Shown here in pieces: positions 1-7,429 of a stretch of 64,000 nt of DNA. The translations under genes were made by a program, and so were the position numbers. Numbering within the stretch: position 1 is the first letter of the stretch; each line of letters starts with the position of its first letter. The stretch comes from a virus: IMG/VR virus record IMGVR_UViG_3300025652_000060, positions 1 through 64,000 of that record; one strand, given 5' to 3'. Below the pieces are notes generated by a model. That model was given only the letters and a program-made list of their open reading frames with translations. It was not told where the DNA came from and made no database searches.

Positions 1-1
1 C

Positions 2-199
2 TCAAGCTTTACGGAATACTCTAAAGAAGCATTGGATTTTGACCGTGATACTTTTACGCTCACTCTTGATTCTATTATTCCTAACGGGATAAGATTAGGG
101 CGCGGGACTAAAGATAGTGTTAGGTTAATTGTTAAAGACGACCTAACCGGGCTTATAGATCACAAACTTTTCGTAATTGGTTTTAAACATATTGAATAG
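2..199 (+). CDS. Partial protein with a connector-like N-terminus
   Basis: The 5' end lies outside the window; 65 residues and a TAG stop are visible. The first 24 or so visible residues match residues about 16-39 of the connector proteins encoded next door and at 33254, with the shared core EALDFDRDTFTLTLDS. After that the sequence is unrelated to the connector and ends in a charged tail. The DNA at 29-74 is identical to 33326-33371 in the unit B connector. It may be a short protein formed by duplication of the connector N-terminus, or a recombination remnant. Function unknown. The stop is 8 bp before the next start. Confidence 0.6.
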   Translation, partial: SSFTEYSKEALDFDRDTFTLTLDSIIPNGIRLGRGTKDSVRLIVKDDLTGLIDHKLFVIGFKHIE

Positions 200-207
200 G
201 AAAAACT

Positions 208-1041
208 ATGTTAAGAATAAAAAACAAACTTACAGTATTTCACGACGCTAATAGTGTTTTTAGTGACTATTCTAGAGAGGCTTTAGATTTTGACCGTGAT
301 AGTTTCACAACAACACTAGACGCCTCAACCTCGTACTTATACATTGGTTTCTATAAACCTATTAATGCTTACTATGTTGAACTAGGAACGGCCAACACAG
401 AGGCGGGAAGTTTCGCGGGTGAATATTATAATGGTTCCTCATGGGTTTCTATTACCAATATGTATGACGAAACTAATTCATTCACTAGAAGTGGTTTCAT
501 TCAGTGGGATAGGGATCTTACTGACGAGGCAGAGGTTGAAATTAACGGGGAAACGATGTTTTTCTATAGGTTCCGCCCTAGTGTTACTCATAGCGCGACG
601 GTTTTAAATGGCCTTAACATAATATTCTCCGACGACACTGACCTTAAAAGAGAATTCTTCGAGGCGTCCGACTTCTTACCTAGTGGGGAAACGTCGCACA
701 TACTTACTCACGTTGCTAGTCGTGACCACATTGTTCAGCACCTTAGAAATAGTGGCGCATTCAAAACAGCGTCTACAGGTGAGAAAAAAGACGTAACCGC
801 TTTTGATATTCACGACCTTGCACAAATTAAATTAGCTAGTGCTTACCTTACGCTTTCTAAAATATTCGGTTCCGTTATGGACGACCCGGACGGACTTTAT
901 AAAGAAAAATCTAATCAGTTTATGTCAGACTATTCAATGGCAATTAAAACACCTTTTATAGATCTAGACAGAGACGACGACGGGCTTAATGATACAAGCG
1001 AAAAGGTTAAACCTAGAACTATAAGGATCATAAGACAATGA
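208..1041 (+). CDS. Head-tail connector (adaptor) with N-terminal beta domain
   Basis: A 277-residue protein in two parts. Residues 1 to about 140 are beta-rich, with many aromatic and acidic residues (a YYNGSSWVSITNMYDE stretch), like a surface or carbohydrate-binding beta-sandwich. Residues about 150-277 are helical, with LASAYLTLSKIFGSVMDDPD and PFIDLDRDDDG near the end, as in gp6/gp15-type connectors that join portal to tail. The position between capsid and tail-terminator genes supports this. The stop overlaps the next start (ATGA). The connector call is inference from layout and helix pattern; the beta-domain call is from composition. Its counterpart is at 33254. Confidence 0.6.
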   Translation: MLRIKNKLTVFHDANSVFSDYSREALDFDRDSFTTTLDASTSYLYIGFYKPINAYYVELGTANTEAGSFAGEYYNGSSWVSITNMYDETNSFTRSGFIQWDRDLTDEAEVEINGETMFFYRFRPSVTHSATVLNGLNIIFSDDTDLKREFFEASDFLPSGETSHILTHVASRDHIVQHLRNSGAFKTASTGEKKDVTAFDIHDLAQIKLASAYLTLSKIFGSVMDDPDGLYKEKSNQFMSDYSMAIKTPFIDLDRDDDGLNDTSEKVKPRTIRIIRQ

Positions 1042-2213
1042 GTTCAAACCAAACGTTAATACTTGAGGCTATTCAATTAAGATTCGACGAACTAGCACTA
1101 GGACGAACTAAGTTAAAATATTCTTATGACTTAGAGAAAAACGGTAAGCGCGGCGAGAAAAATGCTTATAGTTTTGGAATAGGCGCGGCGGCGGAAACAC
1201 CGGGAACAATGAAGTCACTGACATTAGATCAAGACTTTTTTGTTATCTTAACTGAAAATTACAATAATAGATCTGACGACGACGGCGAAAAAGCTGCGCT
1301 CACTGCAATCTATGACGACCTAGAAACTATTACTAGGGACTTCGCTAATTCAAAACTAGGCGCTCCGGGAATTGTTCTAGTTGTTCAGCAGACTGACCTA
1401 GAGGAACCTGAAAAAATAGCAGACGGAACAATTATAGTTAGGGCTAACTTTACTGTTAAGCATAGAGCTACTATCACGGGAACGGCTACCTTACCGGATC
1501 CGCCGGCAGTTGGTGAAACATGGAGCGTTTTAAAAGCTTATGATTTCACAGATGCTAACAATACCTTTATGACGGCCCCTATTCGTAACGTTTCAGGCGC
1601 AACGACTTTCTCGGTGGCTTGTATAATAAACATCGACATGACTCAAAATCTTTCCGGTAGAAATATTTGGTATTTCTACGGAAAAGAACTTGATGCCTCA
1701 GGCGGTAAATTTAGCGGGACGTGGATTAATTCGGCTTTTAGTTTTGGGGTAGGTTCGGCCTCGACAACCTATAGACCTACTAGGGCGGATAAAAATTATC
1801 ATTTAGTTTTTGTATATGACGGCAATGAATCAGGGACAGACAGAGCAAAGCTTTACGTGGACGGTGTTCATCTTTTAGATGAAAGTTCTGGAACAATACC
1901 CGCAGTAATTCCCTCAACTATTATGGACAACAATTGTCATATAGGAACTAGGGAAGGTGACTTAGTTGGTTCCGGTATGTGGGACGATAAAATTATTGAG
2001 TTAAGCACCTTTTCAGACGCTTTAACTCAATCGCAAGTGACTAATTTGTATAATGCCGGATCCTATTCAGATCCTACAGCTATTGGAACCTGTACGCACT
2101 CTTACTGGTTCGGGGACAACACTTTAGACACATCGGAATTAATTATTGATAATGTAGGCAGCGCAAACATGGGTTGTTCTAATTTTGAAACAATAGATAT
2201 TATAACTTTATAA
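1038..2213 (+). CDS. Tail terminator fused to a LamG/concanavalin-like domain
   Basis: A 391-residue protein. Residues 1 to about 150 resemble siphovirus tail terminators (gpU-like): an N-terminal helix, then strands, ending in a typical RANFTVKHRA stretch. Residues about 165-391 look like a LamG/concanavalin A-like beta-sandwich: KAYDFTDANNTF at its start, ADKNYHLVFVYDG, KLYVDGVHLL and a conserved cysteine pair near the end. Usual terminators have about 130-160 residues, so the C-terminal half is an added decoration that may bind glycans. It overlaps the connector stop and precedes the tube gene by 13 bp. The domain calls are pattern recognition. Confidence 0.6.
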   Translation: MSSNQTLILEAIQLRFDELALGRTKLKYSYDLEKNGKRGEKNAYSFGIGAAAETPGTMKSLTLDQDFFVILTENYNNRSDDDGEKAALTAIYDDLETITRDFANSKLGAPGIVLVVQQTDLEEPEKIADGTIIVRANFTVKHRATITGTATLPDPPAVGETWSVLKAYDFTDANNTFMTAPIRNVSGATTFSVACIINIDMTQNLSGRNIWYFYGKELDASGGKFSGTWINSAFSFGVGSASTTYRPTRADKNYHLVFVYDGNESGTDRAKLYVDGVHLLDESSGTIPAVIPSTIMDNNCHIGTREGDLVGSGMWDDKIIELSTFSDALTQSQVTNLYNAGSYSDPTAIGTCTHSYWFGDNTLDTSELIIDNVGSANMGCSNFETIDIITL

Positions 2214-2226
2214 CCAAGGAAAAAAC

Positions 2227-3390
2227 ATGACGATAGGTGTAGTAGTAAATGAAAGTTCAATTTCATTAGTTAAAGAAGTGACAGAGGGAACAGTTGTTAC
2301 CCCTTCAAGTGGTGCCGACTATCAAGAAGTTCTAGCCGGAACTTTAGAAATGACAAAAACTAGAGAAGAACTTTCTAGAGACACACTTTCTAGCACGACA
2401 GAGCAAGAAGCTTCACGCGTAGGAATTCCCGAGGTAACGGGCGCTTTAGGTGTTGAGTTTAGAGCTAGTGCAACAGAGGGAAGTTATCCGCAAGCCCTAG
2501 AAGTTTTAACAGAATCTTTACTAGGTGGAAAAAGAACAGCGGCAACAAAAGACACGACAACCGGAAACACATCAACAGTGTTAACGTTTGCCTCACATAG
2601 TTATTTAGTTGGTGACATTGTTATGGTTAAAGAGGCCGGGGCTTTTGAGTGTCGTCCTATTTCTGCCGTTGATGCAACAACTATCACATTTCCTTTTGCT
2701 TTAGATAATGGAGCGCCGTCAGACGGTGTAACTGTTTCGGCAGTATCAACTTTTTATTCTGACACGGCCAACAGTTCAACTTTTTCAGCGGAACATAATG
2801 TAGGTAACGAAATTAAGCAGACAGTAGGCGGACTTAGAACTTCAAGTATGACTTTAGAAAACTGGTCAGCGGGGACAATTCCAACAGCGTCTTTTGCAAT
2901 GGGCGGGTTATCGCTTGAAAGAACTTCTGCCGCCGGTTCATATACTCCGGACTTTACTGCCGACGCATTACCTCCGGTAGCTTTAGAGGCTTGCCTATGG
3001 GTTAACGGAACGTCTGTTTCTTATACTGAACTAGGCTTAAACATTGAGAATGAAGTTAACTTTATGAAAGACGCTTGTCAGGCTAACGGAAAACTAGGAT
3101 CTAGAGTTACGAGTCAGACAACAACTTTCAACGCGTCAGTTTATTCAGACGATACAACCCTTACAACGTGGGACAATTTCAACGCGAATGACGACGTTTC
3201 TATTTTCTTTTATGCTTTTAATCCAAGCGCAACAGCGGGTGAATTCTCAGAGGCCGTTGCGGGTTGGTTACCTCAAGGTAAATTAATTGAACACCCTTTT
3301 GCAGACACAGACGGTATAGTTTCAGATAGCTTGGCAGTAAAATGTCATAGAAATCTAGGCAGTGACTCCGTTTTTCTTGGGTTTATGTAG
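2227..3390 (+). CDS. Major tail tube protein
   Basis: A 387-residue protein following the tail terminator and preceding the G/GT chaperones, the normal place for the tube subunit. It is rich in Thr, Ser and Gly, with no membrane segment. It begins MTIGVVVNESSISLVKEVTEG and contains SRDTLSSTTEQEASRVGIPE and a central insert (GNTSTVLTFASHSYLVGD) that could be an Ig-like or surface domain. The unit B counterpart (35270) has exactly the same length and is highly similar throughout, as expected for a self-assembling structural protein. SD AAGGAAAA precedes the ATG. Confidence 0.75.
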   Translation: MTIGVVVNESSISLVKEVTEGTVVTPSSGADYQEVLAGTLEMTKTREELSRDTLSSTTEQEASRVGIPEVTGALGVEFRASATEGSYPQALEVLTESLLGGKRTAATKDTTTGNTSTVLTFASHSYLVGDIVMVKEAGAFECRPISAVDATTITFPFALDNGAPSDGVTVSAVSTFYSDTANSSTFSAEHNVGNEIKQTVGGLRTSSMTLENWSAGTIPTASFAMGGLSLERTSAAGSYTPDFTADALPPVALEACLWVNGTSVSYTELGLNIENEVNFMKDACQANGKLGSRVTSQTTTFNASVYSDDTTLTTWDNFNANDDVSIFFYAFNPSATAGEFSEAVAGWLPQGKLIEHPFADTDGIVSDSLAVKCHRNLGSDSVFLGFM

Positions 3391-3403
3391 AAATAACTAT
3401 TGT

Positions 3404-3448
3404 TCCTATGCGTTGTTAATGATTTAATTTGTTAAACAACACATAGGA
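3404..3448 (+). promoter_or_regulatory. Conserved hairpin covering the SD of tail chaperone G
   Basis: The arms 3404-3417 and 3435-3448 pair with one mismatch around a 17-nt loop containing TGATTTAAT. The 3' arm includes most of the Shine-Dalgarno sequence TAGGAG, eight bases before the ATG at 3457. Unit B has the same structure, with the same loop length and loop motif but different arm bases that still pair (36449-36489). This is likely a translational control element; it has no T-tract and so does not look like a terminator. Confidence 0.7.
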
Positions 3449-3456
3449 GCATTTTC

Positions 3457-3873
3457 ATGGTTAACATTCTAAGGTTAAGTGACAGAGTTAAAGTTAAGGT
3501 TGGAAAGGTTACATTTCTTCTAGCGCCACTTTCAAACGACAGAAAAAGAGAAATTGTTTCTTGCACGACTATGAGTGGCGGGACTTCTGTTTTTGATTAT
3601 GCAAAAGCGCAACACCTCTATATTAAACATTCTTTAAAAGATGTTGAGGGTATTACTACTTATGATAATGAAAAATATGAACTTGATTTTGAGGGTGACT
3701 GTTTAACTGACGAATGCGTTTCGGATATTTTTACTATTCCACAAAAACCCGAGCTAGTGTCATGCGCGTGGCAGATTCTAAGCGGCATACCTGATAAGGT
3801 TCTTAATGATGAGGGTAAGCCACTTAAAGGCGTTACGTTGGAAGTGATAAGCTCACGGAGCAAGAAAAAATAA
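3457..3873 (+). CDS. Tail assembly chaperone G
   Basis: A 138-residue protein between the tube and tape-measure genes, matching the siphovirus tail chaperone G. It coats the tape measure during tail assembly and is absent from the mature virion. It starts MVNILRLSDRVKVKVGK and ends in a lysine run. The run AAG AAA AAA sits immediately before the TAA, and the -1 frame is open from there into the T region, so a fraction should be made as a GT fusion. The SD (TAGGAG) is inside a hairpin. The unit B counterpart starts at 36498. Confidence 0.75.
   Translation: MVNILRLSDRVKVKVGKVTFLLAPLSNDRKREIVSCTTMSGGTSVFDYAKAQHLYIKHSLKDVEGITTYDNEKYELDFEGDCLTDECVSDIFTIPQKPELVSCAWQILSGIPDKVLNDEGKPLKGVTLEVISSRSKKK
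3864..3870 (+). promoter_or_regulatory. Candidate -1 frameshift slippery site (G_AAA_AAA)
   Basis: In the G frame the codons are AAG AAA AAA TAA. The A run directly before the stop allows slippage to the -1 frame, which stays open to 4364. The translated -1 frame upstream of the ATG at 3972 aligns with the unit B protein (ADYIxIxST, then FNCxxCK), so this stretch is coding and is reached by frameshifting. The stop codon in the A site could assist slippage. Confidence 0.7.
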
Positions 3874-4364
3874 GCCGCATCGTTAACCCGATAATAGACG
3901 CTTTATGTTTTAAGATCACAACTATTTCAGGCGTTACCGATGCTGACTACATAGAAATTGTTTCAACTTTTATGGTGGCCACTAACCATAATTTCAATTG
4001 CACCATGTGTAAGGCGAAATATCCGAGACAACCCGATAAAAGAGACGCAATGTTTAAGCAAAAGAATTGCCGAACTGTTGCGCCTCAACCCTTGTTTGAA
4101 TATCGCCCTACGCATTCAATGACCGGACACGCTGTTATAAAATACAGCACTTGCCCGCCTAATTTATTCAATTCCGGAACATTAAACTTGATTAACATGG
4201 TCAACAGTTTTGCAGAGGGATTAATGCCTTATAGTGGGGGACTATTGGAACAACCCGCGAAGTTTGTCGAGGTTATGGAATTAGTGCATAATTTAAAAGA
4301 AGAATACAACACCGAACAAACTAAAAAAATGGACAAATATAATGGCAAACGAGGTAAGCGTTGA
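3870..4364 (+). CDS. T extension of tail chaperone GT (made by -1 frameshift)
   Basis: This is the C-terminal extension fused to G. Counting from ATA at 3870 it gives 164 residues. The ATG at 3972 is internal, because the residues before it are conserved with unit B. The extension has four conserved cysteines (CTMC, KNC and STCPP), suggesting a zinc-binding fold, and ends in a charged helix with KMDKYNGKRGKR. In phage lambda the GT fusion recruits the tape measure and tube subunits. It overlaps the tape-measure start by 23 bp. Confidence 0.75.
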   Translation: MSRIVNPIIDALCFKITTISGVTDADYIEIVSTFMVATNHNFNCTMCKAKYPRQPDKRDAMFKQKNCRTVAPQPLFEYRPTHSMTGHAVIKYSTCPPNLFNSGTLNLINMVNSFAEGLMPYSGGLLEQPAKFVEVMELVHNLKEEYNTEQTKKMDKYNGKRGKR

Positions 4365-6219
4365 AATTACCATTGAGGAAAAAGATGCTTTAAGAGCGTT
4401 GACTAAATTGACTCGGGGTATTGATACAACAACAGACAAGGCAAGTAAGGGCGCTAAAAAAATGGACATGGCCTTTGCATCATTCGCGGGCAATCTTGCG
4501 GCGGGCGCAGCACTTAAAGGACTTGGGTTAATTACTGACGGCGTGAAAGCCATGGTTTCACAAATTGGAACACTCACAGACGCCGCCAGTGTTCAAGAGG
4601 ACGCAATAAACGACCTTAATAACGCTTTAGTCAGAGGCGGGGAATTCAGCAAGAAAACGTCTTTAGAAATGCAAAAGTTTGCAAGCGAATTGCAACAGGT
4701 CAGTAAGTTTGGTGACGAGGCTATACTTTCACAAATGGCCTTCGCTCAATCAATGGGCGCAACGGGTGAACAATCAAAAACAGTTCTTGCGGCAGCGGCA
4801 GATATGGCAAGCGCATTAAACATTGATCTTAATAGCGCCGTCAGGAACATATCAAAAACACTAGGCGGTTACGCCGGGGAACTTGGTGAAGTAATACCGG
4901 AACTTAAAAACTTAACAGCGGAACAATTAAAAGCCGGGTTAGGTATTGACCTACTAGCGCAGAAATTCAAAGGCGCGGCAGAGTCACAAATTAGCACGTT
5001 CAGCGGAGCAATTGAACAGGCGTCAAACACGTTTGGTGACTTACAAGAAACTTTAGGTTTCACTATCACACAAAGCCCCGTTGTTATCGCAGCAATTAAA
5101 GGTTTATCAAAAGGCGTTCTTGCACTAGACGGAATAGTTAAAGAAAATTCAGAGACAATAAGAAGTTACGCAGAGGGTGTTTTAATTGGTGCCTTAACAG
5201 GTGGTATAAACTTCGCGGGACAAGCTGTTATAAAATTCAACGCTGTTCTAGTATCAACAAAAAACTTTATGAACTTCCTAGTAGACGGATCACTTGCGGC
5301 ATTGCAAGGCCTCCAGGAATTTAGTGCGGGGCTTATTGGTGCCGTCTCTAGTGTTCAAAACTTTCTAGGGTTATCAACAGAGGCCTCCGATTCATTACAA
5401 GCGTCAGTTTTAAGAAGTATAGAAGTTACAAAACTAGCTAGGCTTGCGAATGACGAGGAAGTGGCCAACAGAATAATGAGACAACAAGAACTTGCGGAAA
5501 ACGTTACAATGGTAACGGAAACAATTAACACCGCAATACTTTCAGAGGCTACCGTTAAAGAGGGAACTGATTTAAGAATTGTTCAGTCAGAAAAAAATAA
5601 ACAGATACTATTAAAAAAGACTAGAGACGACGCAGAAAAAGCAAGACAGAAAGCCGCTGAACAAAACTTTCTGTTTCAAAAAGCTTGGGATAAACAAACA
5701 CAAAAAGAAAAAGTTGCCTCACTTAAAGGCGCTTTAGGAACAATTGCTACATTACAACAGTCAGGATCTAAGGAAGGTTTTGCAATCGGTAAGGCAGCGG
5801 CAATTGCTGACCATGGAATTAATGCAGTTTCCGCCGTTTCAAAAGCTTTAGGATCCGCGCCGCCTCCGTTCAATTTTATTCTAGCGGGATTAGTAGGCGC
5901 AGCAATGGCAGTTCAAGGCGCTAAAATAGCAAGCGCGTCCCCTCCGGGTTTTGAAAATGGTGGTGTAGTCGGCGGCTTTACAGGCGCAAGCGCGGGGCCT
6001 GACAATGTTAATATCAATGCCCGTCGTGGTGAAATGTTTTTGAATGCCTCACAACAACGTAACTTGTTTGACGATATTAATAACAGATCCACGGGAAGTA
6101 ATGACGGCGAAACAATAGCGGCGTTAGTTAATCAACCTATAATTCTACAAGTTGATAACAAGGAAATAGCACGGGCCGTAAGAAACGCGGAACGTGACGG
6201 CTTTCAGGTAGCAATATGA
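4342..6219 (+). CDS. Tape measure protein
   Basis: A 625-residue Ala-rich helical protein directly after G/GT, the expected place for the tape measure that sets tail length. Residues about 1-60 (MANEVSVEITIEEKDALRAL) match the unit B protein closely. The middle, with a helical stretch around SQMAFAQSMGATGEQSKTV, does not. Residues about 280-345 and 480-540 contain hydrophobic helices. The C-terminus (FENGGVVGGFTGA, then PIILQVDNKEIARAVRNAERDG) is conserved again. It is shorter than the unit B version (693 residues), which predicts a slightly shorter tail. Confidence 0.85.
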   Translation: MANEVSVEITIEEKDALRALTKLTRGIDTTTDKASKGAKKMDMAFASFAGNLAAGAALKGLGLITDGVKAMVSQIGTLTDAASVQEDAINDLNNALVRGGEFSKKTSLEMQKFASELQQVSKFGDEAILSQMAFAQSMGATGEQSKTVLAAAADMASALNIDLNSAVRNISKTLGGYAGELGEVIPELKNLTAEQLKAGLGIDLLAQKFKGAAESQISTFSGAIEQASNTFGDLQETLGFTITQSPVVIAAIKGLSKGVLALDGIVKENSETIRSYAEGVLIGALTGGINFAGQAVIKFNAVLVSTKNFMNFLVDGSLAALQGLQEFSAGLIGAVSSVQNFLGLSTEASDSLQASVLRSIEVTKLARLANDEEVANRIMRQQELAENVTMVTETINTAILSEATVKEGTDLRIVQSEKNKQILLKKTRDDAEKARQKAAEQNFLFQKAWDKQTQKEKVASLKGALGTIATLQQSGSKEGFAIGKAAAIADHGINAVSAVSKALGSAPPPFNFILAGLVGAAMAVQGAKIASASPPGFENGGVVGGFTGASAGPDNVNINARRGEMFLNASQQRNLFDDINNRSTGSNDGETIAALVNQPIILQVDNKEIARAVRNAERDGFQVAI

Positions 6220-6980
6220 TTAAATTTTTATCAAACAATTTAGTTGAAACAGCAACGTTAACAGCGTCTACAGAAAACGCTCAATATCCTGTTTCTAATA
6301 TACAAGACGACTTTAGAACTAAGACTTTCAGATCAACAACTAATTCAGACAACGTTGTTATAGATCTTGGATCAACGGAACCTGTTGACTACTTAGCTAT
6401 TGTAGATAATTGGAAAAATGGTTTCGGTGTTTCAACTATTACAGTTGAGGCAAACGCCACTGACTCATGGGGGGCACCTAGCTACTCAACAACTTTAACC
6501 TTTGATTCTACTCATGGCATAGGACTTAAATCTATAACGGAACAGTCTTATAGGTTTTGGCGTTTTGTAGTTACCGGATCACTTGGTTACTGCGAACTTG
6601 CTAACATTTTTATAGGTAAAGCCGTCGATATTTCAACAAACGGAATTGACTATAATTGGAAATATAACAACAAGGATCTAAAGAAAGTTTCTAAGACAAT
6701 ATACGGTCAGGAATTTATAGACGATATGGGCCAACAAAAAGAACTTACCGGGCTTTCAATGAAGGTCGTGGACACAACGGAGCTAGATCAATTTTTCAGC
6801 GTCTACGATGATAGAAGAACAGTTAAACCTATGTTCATACATTTTGACGATAGTAGTAATGTAATTTCAAACGACTCTGACCGGTTTAGTGGGTTCTATA
6901 AATTCGCAGCTGAACCGGGTATGGTTAACACTAATTCAGGTTTCTGGACTATAGAGTTTTCTTTAAGGGAACAAAAGTAA
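6216..6980 (+). CDS. Distal tail protein with discoidin-like N-terminus
   Basis: A 254-residue protein right after the tape measure. Residues about 1-135 resemble an F5/8 type C (discoidin) sandwich: NAQYPVSNIQDDFRTKTFRS, VVIDLGSTEPVDYLAIVDNW and a late FWRFVV...YCELANIFIG segment. The second half resembles distal-tail rings, with a YGQEFIDDMGQQKELTGL stretch. It probably forms part of the ring joining tube and tip. ATG overlaps the tape-measure TGA. The unit B homologue has the same length. Confidence 0.6.
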   Translation: MIKFLSNNLVETATLTASTENAQYPVSNIQDDFRTKTFRSTTNSDNVVIDLGSTEPVDYLAIVDNWKNGFGVSTITVEANATDSWGAPSYSTTLTFDSTHGIGLKSITEQSYRFWRFVVTGSLGYCELANIFIGKAVDISTNGIDYNWKYNNKDLKKVSKTIYGQEFIDDMGQQKELTGLSMKVVDTTELDQFFSVYDDRRTVKPMFIHFDDSSNVISNDSDRFSGFYKFAAEPGMVNTNSGFWTIEFSLREQK

Positions 6981-7429
6981 TGACTATGTTAGTTGTTGAC
7001 GAGTTAGAAACAACCTTGTCACAAACATTTACAGTGTTCAAAAACAATAGACTAGATCTTGTAGCTATTCGCCCTTATATACTTTCACATAATAGCCCCG
7101 CCGGAACATTTACATTTAAACTATTAGACGGTGCCACAACTTTATTTAGTGACACATTTACAGCGGCGGAATTAAAAACAGATATTTCAACAGCTAACGA
7201 CTATGTAAGGATATGGAAAAATTTTTCAATTACTGTTCCGACCTTCCTAGAAAATGGTGACTACACTTTAGAACTTTCTAGTTCGGGCTATACTTATTCT
7301 GACGCTAGTTATTTAGGTTGGATAAAAGAACATGAGCATTTAACAAACGTTATTACTAACGACGACGCCACTAGCGCGCTACAATTTCCTAGATCATTCC
7401 AATTATTAACAAGACAGGATTCAATATGA
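6980..7429 (+). CDS. Small tail tip/fibre-associated beta protein
   Basis: A 149-residue protein of alternating strands with GTFTFKLLDG, GDYTLELSSSGYTYSD and YLGWIKEHEH, which suggests a single beta-sandwich domain. No named family is recognised. It sits between the distal tail and fibre genes, overlaps both by 1-4 bp, and has a homologue in unit B (40234). It is likely a virion tail component; this is inferred from context. Confidence 0.55.
   Translation: MTMLVVDELETTLSQTFTVFKNNRLDLVAIRPYILSHNSPAGTFTFKLLDGATTLFSDTFTAAELKTDISTANDYVRIWKNFSITVPTFLENGDYTLELSSSGYTYSDASYLGWIKEHEHLTNVITNDDATSALQFPRSFQLLTRQDSI

Noticed and set aside
3972-4364. T protein as a separate gene starting at ATG 3972
   Set aside because: The codons upstream of 3972 in the same frame are open back to the slippery run and encode residues conserved with unit B, so the ATG is internal to the frameshift product.
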